DNA of 64,000 bases. It comes from Marinobacter alexandrii (GTDB taxonomy: Bacteria > Pseudomonadota > Gammaproteobacteria > Pseudomonadales > Oleiphilaceae). The stretch lies in the NCBI RefSeq assembly GCF_005871205.1, contig NZ_SWKM01000012.1:620001-684000 (forward strand), given 5' to 3'. Position 1 is the first letter of the stretch. Each line of letters starts with the position of its first letter. Positions 17,986-26,333 of the stretch are shown here, in pieces. Position numbers and translations under genes: made by a program. The notes under the pieces are model-generated. The model was not told the origin of the DNA, did no database searches, and worked only from the letters and a program-made list of their open reading frames with translations.

Positions 17986-18156
17986 AGTGCGACCTTCGTT
18001 TGTTGTTGTGTGTGAGGCTTAAAGTCAAGCCTCCCGCTCTTATTGATTTCTGCATTTAGAACGGTAAGCTGATACCAGAATATTTGATGCGTTGCCTAAT
18101 GTCCACCTCAAGGTGCCAGGACGGGGCATAACAATAATAGAGGCAGGGGGAAGTAG

Positions 18157-19806
18157 ATGGTGTGGCTTAGTCGATTTTCTATGGGGGCAAAGCTGTTGGC
18201 TGCGCCCACGCTGATTATTCTTATGCTGATTGGCATTTCGGTGGTGGCGTATGAAGGCCTGAACCGCCAACAGAGTGTTCTGGATCAAATAGAGAAGACG
18301 CGATTCGCTGAGCTTCAGCGAGCACTGGAAGTCTCCTCGGCCTCCCAAGCTGCCATGGTCGGCTCCTATGCAGCTATCGTTCAGCTGATGAGGGCTCAGG
18401 GCAGTATATCCAAAGAAGCTTTGCAGGCCTACGTGGACGAAATGCAGGCGAGTGTTAACGACATGCTCGAAGGTGTGGCAGAAAGTCGGAGCAATAGGTC
18501 CGGCATTGGCGAGGAAGAGCTTGCTATTCACGAAAAGTTGGTGGAACAGGCCGGATTCCTGGCAAAGGGTATTGGTGATCTTGGGGACGCCATTTTAGAT
18601 GACCCATACCTGGCCCCATCTCAATTGGGATATGTCCGTGCTGATTATAATCGCTTGCAAGGGTTGCTTGGTTTGTTGATAGAAAAGCAGAAATCGTTGG
18701 CAAGCGCGTCATTTTCTGAAGCTAATTCCACTGCAGAGGATGTGGCACTCTCGTTGGAAGTTTCAATTGTCGTAGCCATTGTACTGGCTTTGTTGATAGC
18801 TCTGATGGTTCGACGGCAGGTGCTTCGCTCGATCAAATCTATTGAAATAGCAGCGTTGCGATTAAAAGAAGGCGACCTGACCCATAGAGTCGAGGTTGTT
18901 GGGCGGGACGAGATCGCTCAAACAGCGTCTGCGTTCAATGACCTCATTGGCAGTCTTCAGTATTCCGTAAAGAAGGTCGTGCATGTTGCAAAATCGGTTG
19001 GTGACTCCGCTGAGGAGCTCGTTGTGACGTCCGATCGTGTGGCTCACGGTGCAAACGAGCAAGCAGGGGCGGCGGTGCAGGCGGCCACGACCATGGAGAA
19101 CATGAGCCAGGATATCGCTTCGATTGCCTCGCATGTCGAAGATTTGCGAGCGTCAGCGAAGGAAAGTTTGGAGGGGTCGAAAGCGGGGCGTGAGGCACTC
19201 AACCGGATGGTGCGGGAAATCTCACGGGTCGGGGAGGCTTTCTCGTCGATCAACCACTCCGTTGGCGATTTTGTTGCGAGCACAACGGAGATTACCAGCA
19301 GTATTAATCAGGTTAAGGATCTATCCGGACAAACCAATCTTTTAGCGCTGAATGCGGCGATCGAAGCTGCGCGGGCCGGTGAAAACGGTCGTGGGTTCAG
19401 CGTCGTCGCTGAAGAAGTGCGCAGTTTGGCACAACGCTCTGCGTTGGCCGCAAACTCCATCAATGAGCTTACCGACAATCTTGAAGATCAGTCACAAAAG
19501 GTAAACGTAGCGCTTGAGGAAGGGTCCTCTGCACTCGACGGAAGTCAGTCCTTACTTGAGGCTTTGGAGAGAGTCTTGTCCGAAGCAACGCGACTGGTTG
19601 GAAGTTCCAGTGATGGGGTTGATGAAATTGCCGAAGCTGTCCACAAACAAAACAAAGGGGGCAAGGAAATAGCGGAGAGTATTGAGAGGATTGCAGAGAT
19701 GGGTAAAGACGGCAATGAGATATCGCACAAAGTGCGGACGTCTGTTGCTTCTTTGCGGGAGTTGTCGGAAGAGCTGGGGCAGTCCGTGGCCCACTTCCAG
19801 ATATAG
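18157..19806 (+). CDS. Methyl-accepting chemotaxis protein
   Basis: A 549-residue chemoreceptor. An N-terminal membrane span (about 10-30) and a second (about 197-215) bracket a mostly helical periplasmic domain of roughly 165 residues. A HAMP domain follows, with conserved [17 protein letters not shown]. The signalling hairpin tip lies around 391-425 ([18 protein letters not shown]), the signature of MCP cytoplasmic domains. No C-terminal CheR/CheB pentapeptide is present. ATG 18157 follows GGGGGAAG. Its position between the transporter/ferredoxin operon and the dioxygenase genes suggests taxis toward the catabolic substrate or a product; ligand unknown. Confidence 0.9.
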   Translation: MVWLSRFSMGAKLLAAPTLIILMLIGISVVAYEGLNRQQSVLDQIEKTRFAELQRALEVSSASQAAMVGSYAAIVQLMRAQGSISKEALQAYVDEMQASVNDMLEGVAESRSNRSGIGEEELAIHEKLVEQAGFLAKGIGDLGDAILDDPYLAPSQLGYVRADYNRLQGLLGLLIEKQKSLASASFSEANSTAEDVALSLEVSIVVAIVLALLIALMVRRQVLRSIKSIEIAALRLKEGDLTHRVEVVGRDEIAQTASAFNDLIGSLQYSVKKVVHVAKSVGDSAEELVVTSDRVAHGANEQAGAAVQAATTMENMSQDIASIASHVEDLRASAKESLEGSKAGREALNRMVREISRVGEAFSSINHSVGDFVASTTEITSSINQVKDLSGQTNLLALNAAIEAARAGENGRGFSVVAEEVRSLAQRSALAANSINELTDNLEDQSQKVNVALEEGSSALDGSQSLLEALERVLSEATRLVGSSSDGVDEIAEAVHKQNKGGKEIAESIERIAEMGKDGNEISHKVRTSVASLRELSEELGQSVAHFQI

Positions 19807-19935
19807 CGTCTTATTCCATGCCAGGCCAATGCCGCATCTGTAGGGTAGGTAAGTGCTCTAGCAAGGCGTTCGTGTCTTTATACTGTTTTTAGTCCGTTAA
19901 ATGTTTGTTATTTAAGAAAATATAAAATTTATTTT

Positions 19936-19954
19936 ACAAAAATAAGATTTTTGT
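19936..19954. promoter_or_regulatory. Inverted repeat upstream of the ferredoxin/dioxygenase-pathway operon
   Basis: ACAAAAAT and ATTTTTGT form perfect eight-base arms around AAG, ending 41 bases before the ferredoxin ATG in a very AT-rich stretch. Position and symmetry suit an operator or activator site for the 19996-22915 operon. It loosely resembles the A-tract motif found before other operons of the cluster. Confidence 0.4.
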
Positions 19955-19995
19955 TCATTATCGTGGAATGCTGAACTGGAAAAGAGGAAACAATT

Positions 19996-20217
19996 ATGAG
20001 TTCGGAAAAGAAAAACCTCCGTGCCGTCGCCGATCGAGGGGCTTGTTGTGGTTATGGGCTGTGCGCTGCAATTTGCCCTGAGGTGTTCAAGTTGGATGCG
20101 GATGGGCTGGTCTACTTTGAAAACGACGAGGTGACTCCCGAGCTGGAAGAATCCGCTCGCGAAGGTGTTGAAGCTTGTCCCGCAGAGGCTATTTGGTTGG
20201 AAGAAATCGAGGACTAG
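19996..20217 (+). CDS. ditA3: Single-cluster ferredoxin ([3Fe-4S] or [4Fe-4S]), DitA3-like
   Basis: A 73-residue acidic ferredoxin of the CxxXxxC(X)nCP type. Cys17, Cys23 and Cys61 are in ligand positions, Tyr20 occupies the variable position that decides cluster type, and Cys18 and Cys27 are additional. DitA3, the electron donor of the resin-acid dioxygenase, was described as a putative [3Fe-4S] or [4Fe-4S] ferredoxin, unusual because most ring-hydroxylating dioxygenases use [2Fe-2S] donors. Here it leads an operon with an SDR, an extradiol dioxygenase and an FAH protein, separated from the dioxygenase subunits at 27401-29395. The symbol is assigned by gene content and type, not by alignment. 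Confidence 0.75.
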   Translation: MSSEKKNLRAVADRGACCGYGLCAAICPEVFKLDADGLVYFENDEVTPELEESAREGVEACPAEAIWLEEIED

Positions 20218-20263
20218 CCGTCACTGTTTCCAGTCGCGTTGATTTCTTCTAGAGGTGTTATGT

Positions 20264-21022
20264 ATGGGACGTTTGGACAAGAAAGTAGCTCTTATTACGG
20301 GTACTGGCGGTGGACAGGGCCGGGAGGCAGCGTTGCGTTTTGCCCGCGAGGGCGCGATCGTCGTTGGTTGCGATACCAATGAAAAAGAGAATACTGCGAC
20401 TGCCGAGTTGCTAGCCAAAGAAGGCTATGTGTTGTACGGCAAAGCACCAGTTGATCTAGGGGATCCAGATCAGGCCCAGGCATGGGTAGAGGCCGCGGCA
20501 GCGGAACATGGACAGATTGATATTCTGTATAACAATGCGTCAGCCGCTCGTTTTGCTCCGGTCCACGAAATGTCAGTCGAGGATTGGCAATTCACCATTC
20601 GCAATGAAGTAGATCTGCTTTTCTATACCACCAAGCACGCCTGGAAGTTTCTCGCAGAAACAAAAGGCATCATCATCAATGTATCGTCCACTGCAGCCTG
20701 GGGCGGTTCGAAAATTGCGGGTATTTCAGCCCATGCCGCAGCCAAAGGTGCGGTGGTTTCGTTTACCCGTCAGCTTGCTGTTGAGGGTGCTGCGTCTGGT
20801 ATCCGGGCTGTGAGTTTAAGTCCGGGGTTCGTTGCAACACCTGGGACTGCAGAGTTTATGAATAACCCTGAAACTCGCGCCGCTTTGCTGGATGGCGTGC
20901 TTCTTGACCGACCGGGGAAACCCGAGGAAGTTGTGGCGATGGCGCTGTTCCTTGCCTCTAGTGAAGCATCCTTTATTACGGGCTCAGACATTGTTATCGA
21001 TGGCGGATTACTGGCTATCTGA
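20264..21022 (+). CDS. Short-chain dehydrogenase (candidate diol dehydrogenase)
   Basis: A 252-residue SDR with a glycine-rich cofactor loop TGTGGGQG and a serine in INVSSTAAWGG. An acidic residue in GCDTNE after strand 2 favours NAD. The usual YxxxK is not apparent: the region reads GISAHAAAKGAVVSF, where His replaces the catalytic tyrosine in the HAAAK arrangement. GAGGTG lies six bases before ATG 20264. Between the DitA3-like ferredoxin and the extradiol dioxygenase, dehydrogenation of the cis-diol to a catechol-like product is the expected step, but the missing tyrosine makes assignment cautious. Confidence 0.75.
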   Translation: MGRLDKKVALITGTGGGQGREAALRFAREGAIVVGCDTNEKENTATAELLAKEGYVLYGKAPVDLGDPDQAQAWVEAAAAEHGQIDILYNNASAARFAPVHEMSVEDWQFTIRNEVDLLFYTTKHAWKFLAETKGIIINVSSTAAWGGSKIAGISAHAAAKGAVVSFTRQLAVEGAASGIRAVSLSPGFVATPGTAEFMNNPETRAALLDGVLLDRPGKPEEVVAMALFLASSEASFITGSDIVIDGGLLAI

Positions 21023-21090
21023 CACGTCGTGCGAGTACCGCAGAACATACATGGTCTGAGATGTTTAACAACAAATAACTGGAGAAGGTA

Positions 21091-22032
21091 ATGGACATTA
21101 TTGGTATTGGCTATCTCGGCTTTGAATGCACTGATGTTGATGCGTGGCGTAGCTACGGCCCAGAAGTAATGGGGTTTGGGATTGGAAGCAACCCGGAGAA
21201 CGACTCTGAGTCTCTTTATCTCCGAATGGATGACCGTCGATACCGGCTAGCCCTGCATCCTGGCGAAGTGGATCGCCTGGCCTATATCGGTTGGGAAGCG
21301 AAAGGCCGGCTTGAGTATATGGCCGCTTTGAAGAAGTTCCGGGACGAAGGCGTTGAATTTGAGGTCGCAGACGAAGAACTGTGCCAAAAGCGTGGTGTGA
21401 AGGAGCTTATTCGCTTTCTGGATCCGGTTGGCTTTCGCCACGAGCTGTTTTATGGTCAAAAGTGGACGCCGCAGTCATTTGTTCCCGGCCGTAGACATGG
21501 TGGATACCTGGCCGGCAAGCGCGGGTTGGGGCACATTGTTTTGATGTCGCCCGAATACAACCGTGAGCTGGAACATTTCTTGATTAACATCATGGGGTTC
21601 CGCTGGTACGGCTCCGGTGCCGGAAAAGGAAAGACTGGCTTTTTCCGTTCCAAGCTCAATGAGTATACCAGCCACGATATTGCCTATGGACATGCTCCTG
21701 GGCGTATGGGGGTTCATCACATTGGTGTGTTTGTGAACAGTATTCGTGATGTTGGTGAAACCTACGACATTGTCAAAAAGAAGGACTTACAGTTGCTGAT
21801 GACTCTGGGTCAGCACTCCCAGGATCCACACGTATCGTTCTACCATTACAACCCATCCGGGTTTGCCTTCGAGTGCATTGGCGAAATTGAGCCGTGGCAT
21901 GATGATGGCTTTGAGCTCAACCCGGAAGTAATGAGTGTGTGGGGGCATGAAATGGTGGGCCCTATGCTGGGCTCTTTCATCAAAACCCCTGAAGAAGTCC
22001 GGGATCCTGAGTTCAAGCCGAAAAACGGCTAG
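21091..22032 (+). CDS. ditC: Extradiol ring-cleavage dioxygenase (VOC two-domain), DitC-like
   Basis: A 313-residue protein built of two vicinal-oxygen-chelate domains, the layout of 2,3-dihydroxybiphenyl 1,2-dioxygenase and HsaC. The catalytic C-terminal domain shows all three Fe(II) ligands in context: His in GLGHIVLMS, His in GVHHIGVF, and Glu in GFAFECIGE. Meta cleavage of a catechol-type diol is therefore well supported. In abietane degradation DitC cleaves the diol formed by DitA. Neighbours (ferredoxin and SDR upstream, FAH protein four bases downstream) fit that order. A steroid-catechol role is the main alternative. Symbol assigned by context. Confidence 0.8.
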   Translation: MDIIGIGYLGFECTDVDAWRSYGPEVMGFGIGSNPENDSESLYLRMDDRRYRLALHPGEVDRLAYIGWEAKGRLEYMAALKKFRDEGVEFEVADEELCQKRGVKELIRFLDPVGFRHELFYGQKWTPQSFVPGRRHGGYLAGKRGLGHIVLMSPEYNRELEHFLINIMGFRWYGSGAGKGKTGFFRSKLNEYTSHDIAYGHAPGRMGVHHIGVFVNSIRDVGETYDIVKKKDLQLLMTLGQHSQDPHVSFYHYNPSGFAFECIGEIEPWHDDGFELNPEVMSVWGHEMVGPMLGSFIKTPEEVRDPEFKPKNG

Positions 22033-22036
22033 GAAC

Positions 22037-22915
22037 ATGCGCATTGGCAGAGTACTGAGTGCGGAAGGGGAGGTTGGTTGGGCTCTGTTGGAGAGCGACT
22101 CAGGTTGTGCACGCTGGATAAGGGGTCGATTTTCTGATTGGGCACCTTTGGTGGCTCTTGGGTCGATTTCCGAAATAGAGCTTGCAAGTGGGCAGCTTCA
22201 AGCAGACGGCTTTCGTCTGCTTGCACCCATCGAGCCTGGTGCCCGGATATTTGGTGTTGGTCTCAATTATCTGGAGCACCTGACCCGCCTTGGTTCGTCA
22301 GCTCCTCCTCACCCTCTTTCCTATCTCAAGCCTGAATCGGCAATAGTTGGTCCGAATGAAGACGTGATTTATCCAGCGGTGACCCAGCAGTTGGACTATG
22401 AAATAGAACTGGTTGCAGTGGTCGCGTGTGAACTTGCGGACTCCCCGCATGCATCTTCGTGCCTTCTTGGGTATACGATCGGCAATGACGTTAGCGCTCG
22501 AGATGCGGGACGGGCTTTGGGGCGCCTGGATCTTTTTACTCAGAAAGCGATGGATCGAACCACGCCACTGGGCCCTTGGGTTGAGACCATTGATGGTGCG
22601 GGTGGTGCTGGTCAGCCAGCACTCGACCTAACGATGACAGTAAATGGTCAGGTGCGGCAAAAGGACAATACCCGGGAGATGATTTTTTCCCTCGATGAGA
22701 TTCTTAACTACATCGATGCACGTTGCGTTCTGAGGCCAGGAGATCTGGTGTTCACTGGATCAACATCCGGGGTAGGGCTTGAATCTGGGCTGTTTCTTCA
22801 GCCAGGCGATATCATGGAGGCCTATATCGAAAAAATCGGTACATTGCGGAACGCTGTTTCAAAGCCCCGGAGATTATCACCTCACCGTCAACGCGGGCCT
22901 ATTGGGGCGCCTTAA
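22037..22915 (+). CDS. Fumarylacetoacetate hydrolase-family protein
   Basis: A 292-residue protein starting MRIGRVLSAEGEVGWALLES. The FAH-fold signature is visible: GVGLNYLEHL, the metal-binding pair LDYEIEL (ExE), GYTIGNDVSARD, TPLGPWVET, and LRPGDLVFTGS. The family includes hydrolases, isomerases and decarboxylases acting on 2-oxo acids from meta-cleavage pathways. The ATG lies four bases past the extradiol stop, which implies coupling. A longer in-frame version would overlap the dioxygenase and lacks family character. Likely acts on the ring-cleavage product; two further FAH proteins occur at 26334 and 35223. Confidence 0.85.
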   Translation: MRIGRVLSAEGEVGWALLESDSGCARWIRGRFSDWAPLVALGSISEIELASGQLQADGFRLLAPIEPGARIFGVGLNYLEHLTRLGSSAPPHPLSYLKPESAIVGPNEDVIYPAVTQQLDYEIELVAVVACELADSPHASSCLLGYTIGNDVSARDAGRALGRLDLFTQKAMDRTTPLGPWVETIDGAGGAGQPALDLTMTVNGQVRQKDNTREMIFSLDEILNYIDARCVLRPGDLVFTGSTSGVGLESGLFLQPGDIMEAYIEKIGTLRNAVSKPRRLSPHRQRGPIGAP

Positions 22916-23022
22916 GGCTATTCCTGAGTACTTTATATCCAGTTTTGCTCATCCCTGATTCTTTCAGCCTCCAGGTCAGGCGCTAAGTTCAGTAGTTCGT
23001 TCCAAGAAAAAGTGATGTCAAA

Positions 23023-23048
23023 ATTTCATTCTTGATATAGAATGAAAT
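23023..23048. promoter_or_regulatory. Perfect inverted repeat upstream of the IclR gene
   Basis: ATTTCATTCT (23023-23032) and AGAATGAAAT (23039-23048) are perfect ten-base arms around TGATAT, 37 bases before the IclR-type regulator start. A TATAGA hexamer within it could serve as a -10 element. The geometry fits autoregulation by the regulator encoded downstream. Confidence 0.55.
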
Positions 23049-23085
23049 AGTTCAGACAATTTATGTTTTCGGGGATGACTACGCG

Positions 23086-23880
23086 ATGGACTCAGATGCT
23101 ACATCAGAAATGACAACCAAAACATCCAAATCAGCGCCTGTCACGGTCAAACCTGTCGTTAATGCGATACGAATTCTACGGTTTTTGAGTGAGTCAGCGG
23201 CGCCGGAACGTGCTGTCGACATAGCGCGTAAACTTGAGATTAACCCCAGTACCTGTTTCAACATCCTTCGGACCTTGGTCAATGAAGATATGGTTGATTT
23301 CAGTCCGATGTCGAAACGGTATTCAGCCGGCCTTGGGCTGGCAAGGTTAGTGGAACAGTTTGTTACTCAGGGGCAAAAAGTTCAAATGGCCAAGCCTTTG
23401 CTGGAAAATTTTGCGGCGCGGTCAAAAGTGACTGTCACGCTTTGGCGAAGAATGGGCAATGACCGAATCGTGATCGTTAGCTCTGCCGCGTGCCCCACTG
23501 ATGTTCGAATTGATATGACCGAAGGACAAAGGCTGCCCATTCTCATGGGCGCTAGTGGTCGCCTCTTTGCGTCCCAGCTAGACCTCCAAAGTGATAGTAT
23601 CAAATCCATGTTTGAAAATATTCGTTGGGGGACAGCGCTCTCATTTGACGAATATCGTGCCCAGGTTACTCAGGCTTCGAACAAGGGCTGGGCGATAGAC
23701 GATGGTTACTTCTCCATAGGCATCCTTGCGGTTGCCGCCCCTGTGTATTCATCGTCGGGAAACATCGATTTCACGGTTTCCGCTGTCATGTTTCGCGGCC
23801 AGAAGAACGACGCTGAAATCGCTGAACTTGGCGAGTCCCTTTGCACTTTGGGTCGAGACCTGGAAAAGGTACTTTTCTAG
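23086..23880 (+). CDS. IclR-family transcriptional regulator (DitR-like)
   Basis: A 264-residue regulator. After a polar 20-residue lead comes the winged-helix domain (VVNAIRILRFLSESAAPERAVDIARKLEINPSTCFNILRTLVNEDMV), then the IclR effector domain with LPILMGASGRLFA. The wing and linker (SKRYSAGLGLARLV) match the family. DitR, the activator of resin-acid genes, is also an IclR-type protein, so the same role is plausible. Its 3' end overlaps the convergent SCPx-like gene by four bases. The effector could be the substrate or a CoA intermediate. Confidence 0.88.
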   Translation: MDSDATSEMTTKTSKSAPVTVKPVVNAIRILRFLSESAAPERAVDIARKLEINPSTCFNILRTLVNEDMVDFSPMSKRYSAGLGLARLVEQFVTQGQKVQMAKPLLENFAARSKVTVTLWRRMGNDRIVIVSSAACPTDVRIDMTEGQRLPILMGASGRLFASQLDLQSDSIKSMFENIRWGTALSFDEYRAQVTQASNKGWAIDDGYFSIGILAVAAPVYSSSGNIDFTVSAVMFRGQKNDAEIAELGESLCTLGRDLEKVLF

Positions 23881-25067
23881 TCTTTCACTAATAAAAGGCT
23901 GCCACCCAATGGTCCACCTCCCGCAGCGGTAACGGCGACCTGGTGTTCAGCTATCTGACGGTCGCCTGCTTTTCCCCATAGTTGGAGGCAGGCCTCGTGG
24001 ACATACCCCAGCCCGTGAGTTCTTCCGCCAGAGAGCTGGCCGCCGTTGGTGTTAATCGGGAGGGGGCCATCTCTCGCTATGCGGTGTCCTCCTTCAACAA
24101 AGGACCCGCTTTCTCCTTTGGGACACAGGTTCAGTGCTTCCAGCCAGATCATCGTTAGTATGGAAAAACCATCGTAGAGCTGTGCTGCACCAACATCGGA
24201 CGGTTTTAAGTCGGTTCTAGACCACATCATTTTTCCAGCATCAAACGCAGCCCCCTCCGTCAGCGAAATCTGATCCCACGACCACGGTTGATTTAACGCC
24301 GAACCAATGGCCTCGATACGGATAGGCGGGTTGGGGGCATCTCGTGCTACGTCTTTTCGAGACAGCACAATGGCAGTGGAAGCGTCGCAATGAACATCAC
24401 AGTCAAACATTCGCAGTGGACTAGAGATCATCCGCGATTGCATATAGTCGTCCATTGTCATGGGGGTGCGGTAAATTGCTTTGGGGTTAACTTGCGCGTT
24501 GCGGCGTGCGTTGAGCGCAATTTGAGCGAGCTGTTCGGGTGTTGTCCCATAATCGTGGAAATGCCGTTGTGCGTACATCGCGATCAGGTTGCTGGCGGAT
24601 AAGACATTAAACGGCGTATACCATTGCCACGCGAAACTGCTGTCCCTGCCTTGTGTTTTATTGCTCAGTGCAGAAGCTTCTTTATTCGATTGTCTTGCAG
24701 TGGATTCGGTAATCGTTCGGAACACCAGGACGTTTCGACAAAGTCCACTCGCGATTGCCATGGCGCCGTTAATAATTCCGGCAAGGGGGCCGGGCCCCTC
24801 GTATCCTCCGCCAAACCAGTTCACCTGCAAGCCAAGTGCATTTTGAAGCGCATTTGGGCCAACAGGAGAAAAGCTGTTGCCGTTGTTATTGTCGCCTGGC
24901 CAGCACGCAATACCATCGATATCTGAGCGCTTTAAGCCGGCGTCTGCTATGGCTTCGAGGCATGCATCAACAGTGAGGCGCATGCCCGATAATTGCGAGG
25001 GGCGAGCAATTTCTGACTGGCCGATTCCTGTGATGGCGACATCTTTTTCGTAAACTCGGTCGAGCAT
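23877..25067 (-). CDS. SCPx/thiolase-like lipid-transfer protein, possible aldolase (DitF/Ltp2-like)
   Basis: A 396-residue thiolase-fold protein beginning DVAITGIGQSEIARPSQLSG, with the non-condensing family layout seen in SCPx thiolases and Ltp2. The segment that holds the nucleophilic cysteine in thiolases reads GGYEGPGPLAGIINGAMAIASG, without a cysteine. Near the C-terminus GLGYVHEACLQLWGKAG has a retained histidine. Loss of the nucleophile together with a DUF35 partner two bases upstream matches the Ltp2-DUF35 retro-aldolases of steroid side-chain degradation. DitF of the resin-acid cluster is also SCPx-like. C-C bond cleavage of a hydroxyacyl-CoA is the favoured role. Confidence 0.75.
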   Translation of the reverse strand: MLDRVYEKDVAITGIGQSEIARPSQLSGMRLTVDACLEAIADAGLKRSDIDGIACWPGDNNNGNSFSPVGPNALQNALGLQVNWFGGGYEGPGPLAGIINGAMAIASGLCRNVLVFRTITESTARQSNKEASALSNKTQGRDSSFAWQWYTPFNVLSASNLIAMYAQRHFHDYGTTPEQLAQIALNARRNAQVNPKAIYRTPMTMDDYMQSRMISSPLRMFDCDVHCDASTAIVLSRKDVARDAPNPPIRIEAIGSALNQPWSWDQISLTEGAAFDAGKMMWSRTDLKPSDVGAAQLYDGFSILTMIWLEALNLCPKGESGSFVEGGHRIARDGPLPINTNGGQLSGGRTHGLGYVHEACLQLWGKAGDRQIAEHQVAVTAAGGGPLGGSLLLVKD

Positions 25068-25069
25068 GG

Positions 25070-25465
25070 TTATTCCTTAATGAAAAGAGGCAGCCAGACA
25101 TCGTCCTCTTGCCGAAAGCGAACCCGCACTGGCATACCGATAAATACGTCTTCGACTGCCAGATCTTCGATGTTGGTGACGAATCGGAGGCCTGCCTGTT
25201 CTTCCAGTTCAACGATAGCGATGACAAATGGCTCGTTGAGTTCCGGGACCCAGGGTTGGTGATTGATTGTAAAGCTCGCAACTTTGCCTCTGCCCGAGAC
25301 TCGTCGGGGGTTAACGTCAAAGCTCGCGCAATTTGGGCAGACAGGCCCGGGAGGGTGAAAAAAGCGCGTGCACGAATGGCAGTAGTGCATCAGCAGGGCG
25401 TCACTTTTTCCACCTTGCCAGAATGCACGGTTATCAGCGTTCAATGCAGGGAGTTTTCTGGGCAT
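25070..25465 (-). CDS. DUF35 OB-fold protein with zinc ribbon
   Basis: A 131-residue protein with an N-terminal zinc ribbon (Cys29, Cys32, Cys43, Cys46) and a C-terminal OB-fold-like segment (GRGKVASFTINHQPWVPE ... GMPVRVRF). This is the DUF35 pattern of acyl-CoA-binding partners of thiolase-fold enzymes such as Ltp2 and ChsH2. It sits immediately upstream of, and is co-transcribed with, the SCPx-like gene (two-base gap), so the products very likely form one complex. Divergent from the SDR at 25606. Confidence 0.85.
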   Translation of the reverse strand: MPRKLPALNADNRAFWQGGKSDALLMHYCHSCTRFFHPPGPVCPNCASFDVNPRRVSGRGKVASFTINHQPWVPELNEPFVIAIVELEEQAGLRFVTNIEDLAVEDVFIGMPVRVRFRQEDDVWLPLFIKE

Positions 25466-25522
25466 TACCGGATCCTGTGTCGGCCTCGTTATCTTCCGCT
25501 AGCTTATCAATTGCACAAAAAA

Positions 25523-25540
25523 TAAAAAAGTGTTCTAATT
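25523..25540. promoter_or_regulatory. A-tract/GTGTT motif in a divergent promoter region
   Basis: An A-run followed by GTGTTCTAATT lies between the divergent DUF35 and SDR genes. AAAAAAGTGTT (11 bases) is identical to the core at 30288-30298 and close to 40893-40909. It may be a binding site for a cluster regulator. Confidence 0.4.
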
Positions 25541-25605
25541 TAAAAAAAATTGAGATAGCCTTGAGACATGCTCCTACAACAAATTCAATCTATGGAGGTC
25601 TTCTA

Positions 25606-26307
25606 ATGAATCTTCCGTTTACAGGCCGGACAATCATCGTTACCGGCGGCTTTGGAGTCCTCGGACGCGCCCTGTCCGCTTTGCTTTGTGATCGCGGGGC
25701 CCGAGTGGTCGCTCTGGACCTGAGTGATACGCCTGAACACTTGACTCAAGCCGATAATTATCTGCCTCTTGGTGGCGTTAATCTGACTGATGCCTCATCT
25801 ACAAGCCAGGCGTTAGAAAGAGCTGCAGAGGTATTTGGACACATCGACAGTATTGTCAATGTGGCAGGTGGGTTTGCTTGGGAAACCTTTGAAGAAGGCG
25901 ACCTGGAAACCTGGGACAGGCAGTATCAGATGAATCTTCGTACGGCTGTGGTTGCGACGAATTCAGTGCTGCCCTATTTGCTGAAGGGTGATCGTGGTCG
26001 TGTTGTAAATGTCAGCGCCCTTGCAGCGCTCAAGGCTGGTTTGGGTGTATCTGCCTATGCGGCCTCGAAAGCGGGTGTGGCTCGCCTCACCGAATCTCTC
26101 GCAGAAGAGCTGAAACAGCGTAATGTTACCGTCAATGCGGTAATGCCCAGCATTATTGATACGCCGAGCAACAGAGAGGCCATGGCGGACGCCGATTTCT
26201 CTGCCTGGGTGACGCCGGAAGCACTGTCTGAGGTGATTGCATTCTTACTGTCAGACGCGGGTGAGGCTGTTACCGGGGCCTGTGTTCCCGTATCGGGCCG
26301 TGTCTAG
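25606..26307 (+). CDS. Short-chain dehydrogenase/reductase
   Basis: A 233-residue compact SDR with cofactor loop TGGFGVLG, acidic ALDLSD after strand 2 (NAD preference likely), a serine in VNVSALAALK, the YAASK catalytic pair, and C-terminal VTGACVPVSGRV. ATG 25606 is preceded by GGAGG eight bases upstream; longer in-frame versions would run back through the divergent gene. It is followed after 26 bases by an FAH-family gene, then the ring-hydroxylating dioxygenase subunits, probably in one operon. Confidence 0.85.
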   Translation: MNLPFTGRTIIVTGGFGVLGRALSALLCDRGARVVALDLSDTPEHLTQADNYLPLGGVNLTDASSTSQALERAAEVFGHIDSIVNVAGGFAWETFEEGDLETWDRQYQMNLRTAVVATNSVLPYLLKGDRGRVVNVSALAALKAGLGVSAYAASKAGVARLTESLAEELKQRNVTVNAVMPSIIDTPSNREAMADADFSAWVTPEALSEVIAFLLSDAGEAVTGACVPVSGRV

Positions 26308-26333
26308 CCAGTTTTGCAGCTTGGGAGAAACTG

